The notes beneath the pieces were generated by a model. That model was not told the origin of the DNA and made no database searches. It saw nothing but the letters and a program-made list of their open reading frames with translations. A stretch of 64,000 nt of DNA from Chiridota heheva (Eukaryota > Echinodermata > Holothuroidea > Apodida > Chiridotidae): the NCBI GenBank assembly GCA_020152595.1, contig JAIGNY010002056.1:736001-800000 (forward strand). Reading direction: 5' to 3'. A program made the translations under genes and the position numbers. Below, piece by piece: positions 24,301 through 33,100 of the stretch; positions within the stretch are counted from its first letter, which is position 1, and each line of letters begins with the position of its first letter.

Positions 24301-25011
24301 TTATTGTAAATTTCATTCTACACTATTCTTAATAATTCTTAAAGGAAAAAATGTTCCCAATTATTTAGAAAATATAAGATTAATATTCAAAAAATACATA
24401 AAGAATAGTACATAAGTGCTGTGATGACATCATAATGATGACTTGGACTCAGACCAACAATTTTTTTTACACAGACAATTTACACAGACAAGAAAAATCT
24501 TTAAAATTCAGTAACTTCTTGTAGGAATGAGATATTAACTTAATGTTTTCACCAATCTGTTTCTTTTATTGTCCTCTATCAAATATATTACAATGAAATT
24601 CCATAGGAATATTCCTTTAATCGTTGCTTTCATCAATTACTGTATTTTTGTGAAACCAAGTGTCTTTAAGGTATGAATTTGGAGTTAGAAGGTATCGAAA
24701 ATCTTCTCACGAAAAATTGTGACAGAAATATTATTAATGTAGTAAAAATATATTTATATGTTTCCATCTTTCGAAATTTAGTGTACTATTCATCGCACAA
24801 TTACATAAGGGACATTTTTAGAGCACATATTTACCATATGTGCTGTTGCTTACTCAAGAAAATCTTTTCTTTTTCTTCCTGTGATTATAACCGCCAGAAA
24901 CATATTTCTTTTTCCAGCTTCGGGTATAATATGGTCTCTTTTTGTTTTGTTTTGTTTTTTGCAGAAAAAATTGAAAAAGATGGAGCTATACGATGGATTA
25001 AGAAGTCATAA
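3262..25011 (+). CDS. LACTB2: LACTB2, endoribonuclease LACTB2 (metallo-beta-lactamase fold), complete, 7 exons
   Basis: Exons: 3262-3383, 4714-4877, 5625-5748, 6622-6724, 15813-16037, 20167-20248 and 24965-25011. All introns are GT-AG and phases agree, giving 867 nt, 288 residues and a TAA stop; human LACTB2 is also 288 residues. The zinc motif THWHRDH supplies H77, H79, D81 and H82. TPGHTDDH supplies H144, [12 protein letters not shown] supplies D163, and YPGHGPV supplies H198, so the dinuclear zinc site is complete. The N-terminus has LGCNPG and TLQGTN. The C-terminal helical region ends in [10 protein letters not shown], as in the family. Known role: a single-strand-specific endoribonuclease, mitochondrial in vertebrates. 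The start is the ATG that aligns with the human start. There is an acceptor-like TTTGTTTTAG about 40 nt upstream, so a 5' UTR intron is possible. No polyA signal was assigned. Introns are packed with repeats, but the coding exons look intact and functional. Confidence 0.95.
3460..3558. repeat. Near-perfect 46-bp inverted repeat (hairpin) in LACTB2 intron 1
   Basis: The left arm 3460-3506 and right arm 3513-3558 are reverse complements with few mismatches, separated by a loop of about 6 nt. A third partial copy of the outer arm (CATAACGCTAGGAA) follows at about 3563-3576. This could be a miniature foldback element. Confidence 0.85.
3600..4060. other. Intronic sequence, nothing recognised
   Basis: AT-rich LACTB2 intron 1 sequence. 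I see no exon, RNA gene or clear repeat. Confidence 0.5.
4065..4285 (-). mobile_element. Degraded LINE ORF2 C-terminus (RTE-like)
   Basis: The minus-strand translation gives [14 protein letters not shown] followed by a broken GHRAQRKRK and a downstream WNRDDW-like end. This resembles the C-terminal tail of RTE-type LINE polyproteins (AGH..R...E, then a basic GRP-like stretch). Several stops are present, so it is a relic. Confidence 0.55.
4714..4877 (+). CDS. LACTB2: LACTB2 coding exon 2 (zinc motif)
   Basis: Acceptor TTTTTGTAG|ACGG and donor TTAG|GTATTG. Encodes RILIDTGE and [16 protein letters not shown], the metallo-beta-lactamase signature with H77, H79, D81 and H82. Confidence 0.95.
4930..5325. 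mobile_element. Rearranged MITE-1 foldback copy
   Basis: 4930-5090 carries the interior of MITE-1 in inverted orientation (TTGCGATTTTGTGGCTT, then CCACCTGAAGAAAGTTTGAG). It is joined to a normal right arm at 5095-5320 ending CTAATCCTTTG. It is a compound or internally inverted copy in LACTB2 intron 2. Confidence 0.65.
5625..5748 (+). CDS. LACTB2: LACTB2 coding exon 3
   Basis: Acceptor TTTATTTCAG and donor AAG|GTTGGT. Encodes [11 protein letters not shown] and [15 protein letters not shown], matching the segment between the two zinc motifs of the family. Confidence 0.92.
6105..6305. repeat. Degenerate TTTTGGGGAAATTTCCTTCAA minisatellite
   Basis: About ten imperfect units of roughly 18-21 bp built on AATTTTGG and AAATTTCCTTC. 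The same word family occurs at 37430-37640, 38690-40570 and 51870-52095, in both orientations. Confidence 0.7.
6622..6724 (+). CDS. LACTB2: LACTB2 coding exon 4
   Basis: Acceptor TTTGGCAG and donor ACT|GTGAGT. Encodes [12 protein letters not shown] (ligand H144) and [12 protein letters not shown] (ligand D163). Confidence 0.95.
6826..8541. repeat. 44-bp satellite of alternating ATTGG and CCAAT boxes
   Basis: About 39 tandem copies of a 44-bp unit in LACTB2 intron 4. Each unit carries CTGATTGGTCA and GACAACCAATCA, so TGATTGG and CCAATCA alternate in inverted orientation along the array, with start-to-start spacings of about 27 and 17 bp. Variant units (CAGACACAAA, CATACACAAA, AAGTACTGACA with CAGTAGCTGC) recur. 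The AGTACTGACA variant sits at 7071, 7377, 7597 and 7901, showing higher-order duplication of about seven units. Confidence 0.95.
8600..8880 (+). mobile_element. 3' fragment of an L2/CR1-like LINE ORF2
   Basis: The + strand translation reads [19 protein letters not shown] then [13 protein letters not shown] and a stop. This fits the terminal APxLWNxLPxxI ... FKxxLKTYLF tail of L2-type LINE proteins, followed by a short CCCATTGCACTGG 3' stretch. It is truncated on the left by the 44-bp satellite. Confidence 0.5.
8920..9164 (-). mobile_element. SINE family A (tRNA-derived), copy 1
   Basis: Read on the minus strand it starts CTGTGGTGCAGGGGTTATCA (A-box region) and carries GGGTTCAAGCCTGGG (B-box region). 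The body and GTCATTGTAATTGTGTGTT 3' end are shared with 33312-33581 and 56196-56460. Its 5' head abuts the 95-bp RT array at 9165. Confidence 0.8.
9165..12150 (-). repeat. 95-bp tandem array derived from the RT catalytic-core coding region
   Basis: About 31 copies in near-perfect 95-bp register (AACACTGCCTT landmarks at 9165, 9260, 9355 and so on to 12110). On the minus strand one unit encodes [17 protein letters not shown] then [15 protein letters not shown], the conserved RT block just before the YxDD motif. 95 is not a multiple of 3, so the frame breaks at every unit and the array as a whole cannot be translated. Subtypes (GGCGCCAGT versus CCACTAGT; TAATAGG versus TAACAGG) repeat in blocks. 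Confidence 0.95.
12421..14095 (-). repeat. 56-bp tandem array derived from an upstream RT coding segment
   Basis: About 30 copies of a unit with landmark GCTTATAAGGTCATTATTAA. On the minus strand a unit reads [18 protein letters not shown], which continues from the flanking [10 protein letters not shown] on one side and into the HGF segment on the other. 56 is not a multiple of 3. Variants (GTGCGCCATGAG, ATGCGCTGTGAG) occur in runs, which suggests duplication in blocks. Confidence 0.93.
14157..14205. repeat. 14-bp short tandem repeat in the LINE
   Basis: GTCACTGTAGATTT repeats three to four times (14157-14200), just before the 56-bp array, in coding sequence that should lead from FKQGDKS towards NYR. 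Confidence 0.85.
14436..14525 (-). repeat. 45-bp in-frame tandem duplication in the LINE
   Basis: Two copies of a 45-bp block starting GGAAAAAAGGACTGT (14436 and 14481). On the minus strand this doubles [15 protein letters not shown]. It is a third site of tandem duplication in this one LINE copy. Confidence 0.9.
15065..15450. repeat. 22-bp minisatellite (CTGAATCATCAAAATTGA)
   Basis: About 16 imperfect units of 21-23 bp with core AATCATCAAAATTGA. The array lies between the LINE 5' truncation point and a SINE, 360-750 bp upstream of LACTB2 exon 5. Confidence 0.9.
15530..15790 (+). mobile_element. SINE family C (tRNA-derived), copy 1
   Basis: The head GAGGTTCAGTGGTTAAG (A-box-like) is followed by AGGTTTGATTCCTG (B-box-like). 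Then come GAGCAAGACACTTTACTC, CAGTCCACTTAGCTGTAA and GTAAGCACCGGCTCTAT. The same order is seen at 25300-25580. Its end lies about 25 bp from the acceptor of LACTB2 exon 5, inside the branch-point zone. Confidence 0.8.
15813..16037 (+). CDS. LACTB2: LACTB2 coding exon 5
   Basis: Acceptor TGTTATTTAG and donor GGG|GTAGGT, phase 0 at both ends, 75 codons. Encodes [26 protein letters not shown] (ligand H198), [13 protein letters not shown] and LRKIIYG, all matching the family. Confidence 0.95.
16102..16540 (+). mobile_element. Nested partial copies of MITE-1
   Basis: Three left-arm starts (AAAGGATTAG or AAAGGATAAG at about 16107, 16206 and 16292) each run into CAAGTCCATCTTATATGA or equivalent. 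The last continues through AGCTCTGTCTTATCTGTG and TAACAATTGTTCATGTAT. It is a compound of truncated foldback copies. Confidence 0.7.
16680..17087. repeat. Minisatellite GGGATGGCATGTGGGACAGG, segment 1
   Basis: G-rich degenerate repeats beginning with a G tract at 16679, then GGTGAATGGGGATGGCA-like and GTGGGACAGGGTGACAT-like units of about 22-24 bp. The same array resumes at 17941 and 19726 after two mobile-element insertions. Minus-strand ORFs here (rich in His, Pro, Cys, Ser and Met) are composition artefacts. Confidence 0.85.
17088..17940. mobile_element. Non-autonomous hAT-like element inserted in the minisatellite
   Basis: Element 17096-17932 (837 bp) starts TAGTGTTTGCAC and ends GTGTAAACACTA, with subterminal GGGTACC/GGTACCC words in opposite orientation. 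It is flanked by ATGTCATT (17088-17095) and ATGTCATG (17933-17940), an 8-bp target duplication with one mismatch. TIR start and 8-bp duplication are hAT hallmarks. I recognise no transposase. ORFs inside (17286-17682 -) are unrecognised. Confidence 0.8.
17941..18244. repeat. Minisatellite GGGATGGCATGTGG, segment 2
   Basis: Continuation of the array interrupted by the hAT-like element, with units such as CAGGGTGGGATGGCATGTGG. It ends where the LINE begins at about 18245. Confidence 0.85.
18245..19725 (+). mobile_element. 5'-truncated non-LTR retrotransposon with RNase H domain (I/Jockey-like)
   Basis: Translation in order: [20 protein letters not shown] (post-RT region), a small tandem [12 protein letters not shown] expansion, YTDGSKEG (RNase H first Asp), an in-frame TAA at 18793, [11 protein letters not shown] (the usual catalytic Glu is missing), [26 protein letters not shown], then a frameshift near 19150. 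It continues as [13 protein letters not shown] and [17 protein letters not shown], a terminal CCHC-like finger. The 3' end is CTCAGGCACAATTTGACCCT ... AAGCCCTCAT with a CAAACAAACA tail. The stop, the frameshift and the lost Glu show it is inactive. It sits within the minisatellite. Confidence 0.88.
19726..19930. repeat. Minisatellite GGGATGGCA, segment 3
   Basis: The array resumes after the LINE (GAGGAATGGGACAGGGTGGCA, GTATGGCATGTAGAACAG) and decays before exon 6. It confirms that the LINE is inserted in a once-continuous array. Confidence 0.75.
20167..20248 (+). CDS. LACTB2: LACTB2 coding exon 6
   Basis: Acceptor TTCTGCAG and donor TAG|GTGAGT. Encodes [18 protein letters not shown] then TKLEKEGVV, the C-terminal helical region of the family. 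Confidence 0.92.
20275..20385 (+). mobile_element. LINE 3' end, short copy with (AATC)n tail
   Basis: TTCTTTCCTTCCTACCTCTA, then CTCAGGCACAATTTAATCCT and GTCGTGGTGCCGTTAAGACC. It closely matches the 3' end of the LINE at 18245-19725 and finishes in about five ATCA repeats. It lies 27 bp after the exon 6 donor. Confidence 0.8.
20400..21270. other. Intron 6 of LACTB2, low-complexity AT-rich
   Basis: Contains loose TTCTTCAGA-type repeats (20850-21090) and a CGTCCGTCCGTCC run near 20825. No exon is recognised. Confidence 0.5.
21280..22450. repeat. Minisatellite GATGCCATGTGGGACATAGGG
   Basis: About 1.1 kb of degenerate units of roughly 22-30 bp with core GCCATGTGGGACATA. It is related to the 16.7-20 kb array (GGCATGTGGGACAGGG) but has a distinct consensus. 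Minus-strand frames read as SHMASHPM repeats, and no protein is implied. Confidence 0.9.
22526..23104. mobile_element. Foldback element MITE-1, full-length copy
   Basis: The left arm (GAATTAGTTCAGTGGTC, GAGGACTTCAAAAGAAACA, AAGAAAGCATT) is the reverse complement of the right arm (AATGCTTTCTTCACCATTATG, ATAAGATGGACATG, GAATCCTTTAA). Arms are at least 120 bp, with a unique centre of about 300 bp. There is no transposase. Confidence 0.85.
23105..23890. other. Intron 6 sequence without recognised feature
   Basis: AT-rich. One ATTGG word (CTGATTGGTTGA near 23782) is present. No exon or clear repeat is seen. Confidence 0.45.
23900..24020. repeat. 22-bp minisatellite built from the MITE-2 terminus
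   Basis: About five units of ATTCCCTCTTTAAAGGAATA directly abut the left end of MITE-2. The core TTTAAAGGAAT equals the MITE-2 tip. Confidence 0.88.
24021..24620. mobile_element. Foldback element MITE-2 with TTAA flanks
   Basis: The left arm from 24021 (TTAAAGAAATATACCCATGG, TTAATATCTCATTCCTAGAA) and right arm to 24620 (GGAATGAGATATTAACTTAA, CCATAGGAATATTCCTTTAA) are reverse complements over about 115 bp. Both ends are bounded by TTAA, as expected for TTAA-targeting (piggyBac-like) elements. There is no transposase. Confidence 0.8.
24965..25011 (+). CDS. LACTB2: LACTB2 coding exon 7 and stop
   Basis: Acceptor TTTTTTGCAG. Encodes [15 protein letters not shown] and TAA. The upstream in-frame ORF (24673-24964) is intronic. 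Confidence 0.88.
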
Positions 25012-25014
25012 ATA

Positions 25015-25230
25015 TATCAAGAGCTTGGACCAATCAAGTCACATGTTGGACCAATCAAGTTACGTGTTTGATCAATCAAGTCATGTCTTGACCAATCAAG
25101 TCATGTGTTGAACTAATCAAGTCATGTGTTGGACCAATCACGTCATGTGTATGACCAATCAAGTCCTGTGTATGACCAATCAAGTCCTAAAAGGGCCAAT
25201 CAAGTCCTAAAAGGGTCAATCAAGTTATGT
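25015..25230. repeat. CCAATCAAGTCATGTGT minisatellite in the LACTB2 3' region
   Basis: About nine units of about 20-22 bp with core GACCAATCAAGTCATG start right after the stop codon. If transcribed they would be in the 3' UTR. Every unit keeps CCAATCA or a close variant, the same heptamer as in the 44-bp satellite of intron 4. Confidence 0.88.
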
Positions 25231-25299
25231 AAAATGAACAGTCACTGGATGATTTGCAGTATTTAAATTATTAAATGCCCCTTCTCTAATAAGCTTTTA

Positions 25300-25580
25300 G
25301 ATTAAGAGGTTCAGTGGTTAAGGAGTCATGCTCGTATGTGAAAGGTTTTGAGTTTGATTTGGCGTCGTGAGCGCTGCATTGTGTCCTTGAGCAAGACACT
25401 TCACTCTACTTGCTTCAGTCCACTCAGCTGTAAAATGAGTACCAGCACTGCTGTTGAGTTAATCTGCGATGGACTGGCATCCCATCCAGGGGGAGGTGTG
25501 TACTCTCATCCGCTTGCCATGGAAACCGAGAAAAAGCACCGGCCTTATGAGCATAATGCCTGGGATGAATTTAATGTTTA
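25300..25580 (+). mobile_element. SINE family C (tRNA-derived), copy 2
   Basis: Head AAGAGGTTCAGTGGTTAAGG, then GTCCTTGAGCAAGACACTTC, CAGTCCACTCAGCTGTAAA, GATGGACTGGCATCCCATCC and AAGCACCGGCCTTATGAGCA. It is fuller than the copy at 15530-15790. The 77-aa ORF inside is not a gene. Confidence 0.82.
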
Positions 25581-25599
25581 AGTTCTCTGATAAGTGTCC

Positions 25600-26330
25600 A
25601 CCCAACATATTTTTACTGATAACATGATTTATTTATTTCATTTGTATAGGCTAGTATATAACCCAATTCATACAATTCAGTTTGAATAGTACACTGTATG
25701 CGGCGCAGACCATGGGTGCTCATAAGGAAGAAACTTTAAGCCTAAAAAGTGGTACGAGGAGCACAGACCGAGTCGAAAGGGGTGTGTCTTTAATATTAAA
25801 GCCTATCTTGCATCAGTCATGCAACTTGCAGAATAGAACTAACTTTTAAAACACAAACTTAACAATACTTGTTTGACCTGCCTGGAGCTTAGGGGGCAGA
25901 TGGGAGGTATTTATTTTCCCAAGAATTGGTACTCTTTTTAAAAGTGACTCCATTTTGGCCCACAAAACAGAAACTTGATGAATGCTCTATTTGTGATTGT
26001 ACCCCCTTAACAGATCAAATGTCATACTAGCTCTGATGTATGGTGAGTATTGATCTCCTAAGGATTGACCACACCTAGTTAACTCACCTTTATCCACCAA
26101 TTAACCCACTGCATCTTAGTGCACATTGCAACTTGTTCTTATCTGTTTCAGATAGTGTTATCCTCACACAGCAGATAAACAACTCCGATGATAACATTAC
26201 ACATTTCTTCAGGAAGTATTTCTGGACACAAATAGGTAACTTGGGCAGTATAAAGTGCAATGATATGAGGCAACCTTTAAGACTTACTGTCAATCAATAT
26301 ACAAATGCTTCATTACTTTTTTATCTGCCC
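25600..26330. other. Intergenic, nothing recognised
   Basis: No exon, RNA gene or strong repeat is seen between SINE C and MITE-1. Confidence 0.45.
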
Positions 26331-26333
26331 ATA

Positions 26334-26902
26334 TTAAAGGATTAGTTCATGGGTCAAGCATATTAATCTTATATAAAAGAGGACATCAAAAGAAACAAAA
26401 TGGTGAAAAAGCATTCAAAAATCTTATTCCATTAAGAAGATATTCAAGTTAAAAGCTGTCTTATCTGTGTAGAAATGACTGGTGTAGTAAATCTACTATG
26501 GAAAGTTGGTGTCTTCATCCTCACATTCGTAACAATTGTTAATGTATTTAAAGAAAGTGTTTAATTTTGTCACTTTTTGAATTATTTTTTCTCTAACTTT
26601 CTTCAGGTGGTATATTATAAATACCCTTCCTAGATTTAGTTGTACTATTTTCATGGTTTTTAAGCTACAAAATCGCAGGACAAACTATGATGGAACACAT
26701 AAAGACTTTGGGGAATCTGAGGCTATGACATCACAACTAGTCTGATTTCAGTCGTTTCTACACAAATGATACCAAACTTATAAATTTATATATCTCCTTT
26801 AACGGAATAATATTTTTGAATGCTTTCTCCACTATTTTTTTTTCTCCTCAAGTCCTCTTTCATATAATATAGACTTGCATGACCCCTAAACTAATCCTTT
26901 AA
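26334..26902. mobile_element. Foldback element MITE-1, complete copy with TTAA flanks
   Basis: The left end TTAAAGGATTAGTTC (TTAA at 26334-26337) and right end CTAATCCTTTAA (TTAA at 26899-26902) bound a 561-bp element. Inverted arms are about 150 bp (GAGGACATCAAAAGAAACA versus CTCAAGTCCTCTTTCATAT). This is the cleanest copy of the family. Confidence 0.88.
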
Positions 26903-27477
26903 AACATTGTTAGAGATGGTGTAAGAACTAATGAGTCTGTGGTTGCCTGCAAGTTAAATTTTATTATGATAGCTTTTTTTATATTTCTCGTAATCAGGTA
27001 ACATCTTGCCACTCCATTGGGAGAATGAAATTACTATAAGTGTCATTTATACATATTTGCAACAACCGTGTCACTAGTTTAATTTCTTATGTGTTTATAA
27101 ATGTCTTTTAATGAAGAAGATAAAAATTAAAAGCCAAGAGAATAATTGAGTGTATAGAAGAAGGGGGCCATAGGCCCCGACTGGGTGGCTGAAGGAGCGC
27201 ACAGGTGCGAGTCTGAGAGGGGGATTAGGCCCAGAGGCATAGGCAGTGGGGAAATATTCCCCCTGATAGGATTTCACCTTCCAAGTTGCATGCTTCCTGC
27301 CCGGTTGGGAGGTAAAATTGGAAAACTTTTAACATAAGATAATTAGGAATTTTGGTAAAAGTTGAAGAAAACTGCCCAAAAATTTGCAACACTTCCCAAA
27401 AAATTTGATAAAACTGCCCATAAAGATAGGAAATAGTTGCACCCAAATCAAAAATGGGTCCAATAAAAAATATTTTA

Positions 27478-27870
<393 letters not shown>

Positions 27871-27899
27871 ATGTATCCTGTACCCAAAGTGTTGGAGGA

Positions 27900-29930
27900 A
27901 TGAAAATTTATTTAACCTAATGTTTTGATTTTCATGATTATATTCTTTCTACAACTTTAGTTTTTATTACTTATTTTCTCCCTCAAAGATATGTAATGAA
28001 CATGTAAAAGTAAGGTGTGCTATAACATTTTGTTTTTACAGCACAAGTGTGTCATTATCTCAATTTTATTTCTGCCTATTTTAGTATATTGGTTAAGCTA
28101 TACATTTAGTGGCGGTGCCAGGATTTTGGTCATGGAGGAAAGCGAGGGGCAAATTTGTCTCTGAGGGGAAAAAAGCCTATAAATCAGACAATATATGTCA
28201 CTTTACCATAAAATTCTGGGGCGGGGGGCAGAGCAATCTAATGGGGAAAATGTCTCTCCCCTACCACATGCAAACATTATCAAGAAAAGTCCAAAATTAA
28301 AAGGCAATATTGAAAGAGTCAACTCATTATCAACTATTTAGACTTTAATATATCATGCAAGTTCAATGTGTAAATTAATGAAACGTTTACCATATTTTAT
28401 ACAAATATTTTATAGATCAAGATTTTATTTCACCATATTTCATACATGAAAATTTTCTATTGATCAAAGATACATATAAAGTATACTGTAATAAATTAAA
28501 TATAAAAAAAGAAGTAGGAAATTGGTATCATAGTATGTGTGTGTCTTTTATAAAAGTTTCATATTCAATGGTGATTATTACAGGGATAATGCCAGGGTTT
28601 ATGTGTGTGGTTTTAAGGGTGAGTGAGGAGGGGTTTGACTTCTTAGTTTTTTTTAATAAATCCTGCTCCTGTGGGCCTCCTTTTTTCAATAAAACCTGAT
28701 CACTGGGGCTGCCTTTGTAAATAGATATTCAACAATGTATTTCTCCCATCGTAGAGGGAACTTTCCTTCCTGCCCCCTGCACTTCTTTTTCTGAATTTGT
28801 ATCTTTTTTATGGTGATTTTTTGCATCTTAACGTGAGTTTTCCCCCACTTTTGATTTTGCCTCCCCCTCCCCACCCCACCCCCACTTTTAATAGGCAAAT
28901 TCTGCCTATGTCTTCTAGTATCATGTTTAATCCAACACCCACGGTCATTTTGTCTGCGGGAAACCCAGTTCACTGGATAATTCAAAGGCATAAAAAATAC
29001 GCCCGAGGTTGAACTGGTCATTTACAACATATATTCTGCAACTGAGCTTCAGCTTTCCAGTCTAGCGCCCATAGTTTGATCCTTGGTGGATCTCCAGCTG
29101 TAGTGCTCCACAACTGGTCAATAAAACGGCAGTGGGAACCTTGACGTAAATTACTCCAGTGGATGTATGTCGGGACATTACAATTCTTGGAATACCAACT
29201 TATATTTGTCCAAAATATCAGTAGCAGGTGGGTTGTTCATTAGTAAAGAGCATGCCTTTACATCATTGATGCCAGCTCCGTTAGATTGCAGCCCTTACTT
29301 TCAAAATGACAAGCGTTTTCCAGTATGAACTAATTCCTTCGAGAAAAACCATACAATGTAGCGTTGGACTGGACATTGTGCAAAGGTCCAGCGCTTCCCC
29401 CCCCCTCCCCCCCATCCTTTTTCCCGGGGAAACTTCCATATGTGCCACTCTAGCAGGTCCTTTTTTTTTCACATGAGGAAATAACCATCCTAAGGAGGAT
29501 TGGTCCATCAATTATTCATGTGCTTTGCACAAAGTCCTTTCAAGCATATAATGTATATTTATATTTAGGCTCAGCCAAAGACCAATCTGGTTTGCTTCAC
29601 TGCACAGCAGTTATGTGGCTTGAGCTCCAGATGTATGACCTATTGTGTACAGTGTAACAGTAGCTGGTTGCTAACAAGTGAACTGTGGATAGACTGAAGA
29701 CGCTGTCAGTTTGAAGGTATAGATTACCCCTGTGTTGAGTATGGTGTAACAATAGCTGGTTGCTAGTCGATGAATTGTGAAGTCTCTGGGTTGAATGGTG
29801 TGGATTACCCCTGATTTTTTAAAAATCAAGGGTGTCGGGTTGGAGGGGTCTAAGGGCCAAAAATTCTTAATGATGATTTATGTAGTACAGATGTCTTTTC
29901 TTTTTTTGTTACCAGAAAAAGTGTACTTTT
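27900..29930. other. Intergenic, low-complexity and degraded repeats
   Basis: Contains GTGGCGGTGCCAGGATTTTGG-type mobile-element debris (28110), C-rich tracts (28860-28885, 29397-29412) and a local near-duplicate (CTGGTTGCTA near 29661 and 29756). No exon is recognised. Confidence 0.5.
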
Positions 29931-29934
29931 TTGT

Positions 29935-30135
29935 AGTGCAGGTCCCAAAAAATAAGGTTTTACTCTGTTAATTTTGTACTGGTTTATTTTTACAATATTT
30001 TTGTTGATTAATCATACTGCGGGTATTAAAATTGACTTTTTTCATACTGCAGATATACAAAATTGTATAATTTAGTTCTGCAATTACCAAAAATGTTGTC
30101 ATACTGCAGGTATGTTTTTCGGTTGGTGGGCTGCA
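29935..30135 (+). repeat. Dispersed repeat with CATACTGCAGGTAT sub-repeats, copy 1
   Basis: It contains three to four imperfect CATACTGC(A/G)GGTAT words and a GGTTGGTGGGCTGCACACTC end. An inverted copy with the same order lies at 40945-41165. Confidence 0.75.
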
Positions 30136-30139
30136 CACT

Positions 30140-33100
30140 CCTACCACTTTTAGTATGAAGTGCCCCAGTGTTGCGGGCTCCGAGGGCCCCACCCCTCTCT
30201 ATTTTAGCGAGTGCGTAGAAAGCTGGGGGCTTAAAAACCCCAGTCAAAAATGTGAGAGGCGAAAATATGCTTCCTCCCCCTCCCCCCACTCCCCCTACCC
30301 CACTCCCCCTTCCCCTCCCCATATCTCCCCCCCCCCCCCCTCCACTCACACACACACACACTTTTCAGGGGAGAAAACCCCTTATTGGACTTATTTGTAC
30401 TCTGTGAAATATACAAACATTTTCGGCGCTTGTTCTTCTGATTTATTCGATTATAACTTATAATAACTCGGTCCGGTCCCGGGACCAATTTTAATTTCCC
30501 CAATTATGATCATTTAAATTGACCACACTTGGCCGTAAAATGTAGCATTACATCGTATACACCGACGTAGCGCCTGCGTATGTGTTACATACATCATGCA
30601 GTTAGTACGTGTACATGCAGGTGACTGCATGCCACTGCATTGCGAGCGTGTATGCGTGTATGTATTGTCTTATACTTATTAAATTGTCTATTCTTCTTTT
30701 TCTTTTTTTAAATCCACAATCGTGAAAATAAATGGGATAAAAATAAGACTTTTGAATGAGGAGGGGGGCCGTTGTATTTCAGCATTCTTGGGCGCTCTCC
30801 AGCTATTTGGATGGCACGGAAGATCATGGCTTCCTAATGCATCCCAGTCAGAGTCTGTCGCAATGTGGACCAAGTTTGTCCCCTCTCCCGTTTTTACAGA
30901 CTTTGATTTAAAGGCAGAGTGCACCACCCATATTTTAAAGCCCAATTCCACTAGTGTCATTTCATTCCATCATGAGGCATTCAATCTCAAAACATACTAG
31001 GCAGTGATATCGGAACCATGGGGGAAAGGGGAGACTTCCCCCTTGCCTTGTAGAGGAAGGGGACAGGAGATGCACTTTTGGAAGTTGGGGGCAGACCGGG
31101 GCAGTAAGTGCCCTTTGAAACTGTTGAAAGTTATATCAAATTATTCTAGGTCATTCTTGAAGCTTGAAAACTAATAAAAATCCACTCACTCACAAATCCT
31201 ACATAGTACATAGAAGTTGTAACATACATGTAGTATTTATTTGACACAATTTAAGCATGACATTTACAATAAAGCCCGACACAGAGGGCCGTGGTGGGAA
31301 AGGGCATGGCCCCCAATAATTTTCTAAGCAGTAATCTTATAAAGTAGGCCTTGTTACCTATTCACTCGCGGGGCAATTGCAAACGTTGGTCCTGGACTCC
31401 TGGCTCCCCAATCTCAAACTCATAGGCGGGATTTGCCTGCCGAAAGTAGGGGAGGGGGATCAAAAGTTTCGGGGAATCAGGCTAAGATACAAAAAATCAC
31501 CGTACAAAATATACATTTGAAAAACAAGTGGGGTGGAGAAAGTGCCCCCTTGCGTCCCCCAAATCCCGCTTATACTCAAACCATATGTGTAGAAACCAGG
31601 AAACGTTCTCCCCACTGTCGAAAACAAAAGTGCCCCTTTTTGAAAATGAAAAGTGCGCCTCAATTACTTTCAAAAAAGTGCCCTCGCTTGATTTTCTGTC
31701 CCCTTGCTTTAAGTTCCTTCCAACACCCTTAAACTATGGATCTATTATGTCCCAAATAACAGATCCCTGCTAAAAGTAGGACTATGCCATGTGGAGGATT
31801 AGGTCACAACGTGATTAGGGCATGGAGATTAATTCGCGCTATGGGTTACCATGGACTCGTTCTCCGTTTCGATGATCAAAAGATTTTCTCGTGATTCCCA
31901 ATTGTTTGTATACAGTTGTAGGCTATACATTAATAAAGTGGCCTTCAGTAGTTTTTGGCAAGACTGCAAGAGGCCGTCAGGAGCATACAAAATTATTCTC
32001 TGATTAAATGTATGTCTGCTTTTTTTACTGTGTGCCGTTCTTGAGATATCGCGTTTACGAGCTGGCTGTTACATACATACACGCACACATACATACACAC
32101 ACACGCCATAATGACCGCATAGGTTCCTGATGCTATCGCATCTGAACCAAAAAGAAATTCATTGTTGTATTGACATATTAAAGTAGCCCAAGTCGCTGAC
32201 CCTGTTACCGATATGCTCTTTCTTTTTATCCACCCTGATTGTTGTCCCCAAACAAAACGGGGGCGTGCTTCCTCAAAAAATATTTTACGGGATCTTACGC
32301 GGTAGCACTCAAACAAAGCGTTTACATCTTAAGACTATTGCACTTTTTCACTTTCTGTTTCTTCTGGAAATCTGGTAGTCTGGTATTTTAGAATATTATC
32401 TCCAGGCTCACTTATTTTCAAGTAGTACTCTTGTAAAATACATCAATAGTATCATAACCAAACAAGTTATGTGATTGCAGATGCGATGTTATGCTGAAAG
32501 ATGCAATTTGAACTTGCGGAAAGATTTTGAGATATTTCCAAGACAATACGCACTTGCGGAATAACGGCATACATTTCAGTACCTTTCCCGACATGCTGTC
32601 CGGTCGGAAAGGCCGCGATCGTCTATACGGTATCTGCACCGCAGTGCGGAAAGATGCGGAAATCCTAGTATTTTTTGCTGTGCATTTTCACCAATTGTAG
32701 GCCTTTATTCAAAGATATGTTGGTGTGCCATTTGGCCCAACAGTCACTTCTTTGGCCCACCAAATTGTGGTAATAACGGTGAGCCTGGCTAGCAAAATGA
32801 AAAGTTCATGAGCAATTTTCGTATGAGTTGGAGGAAGAAATTGATTTTTAAGAGTTACTTTTATCCTTTTTTTTAAAAGCCAAAAAAAAGTAAAGTAGAC
32901 TTTCCAAGAACCCCCCCCCCTCCCCTCCCTCCTCCCCCTCCCAACCCCCATCCCCTCGCCCCAAGCCGATATTTGTTTTTGGGGATTCACTTTACCAGTG
33001 CCAGTTTTGCCATCAATTTTCCAGGGCCGCCGAGATGATCCATGGGCCTGGGGACAAAGCGAAAATCGGAAAATTCTGAAGAGCAAAAAATAATAAATAA

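Noticed and set aside
24673..24964. In-frame extension of LACTB2 exon 7 upstream (ORF from 24673)
   Set aside because: There is a strong acceptor TTTTTTGCAG at 24955-24964, and the upstream translation is AT-rich and unlike the family; joining exon 6 at 24965 gives the expected C-terminus.
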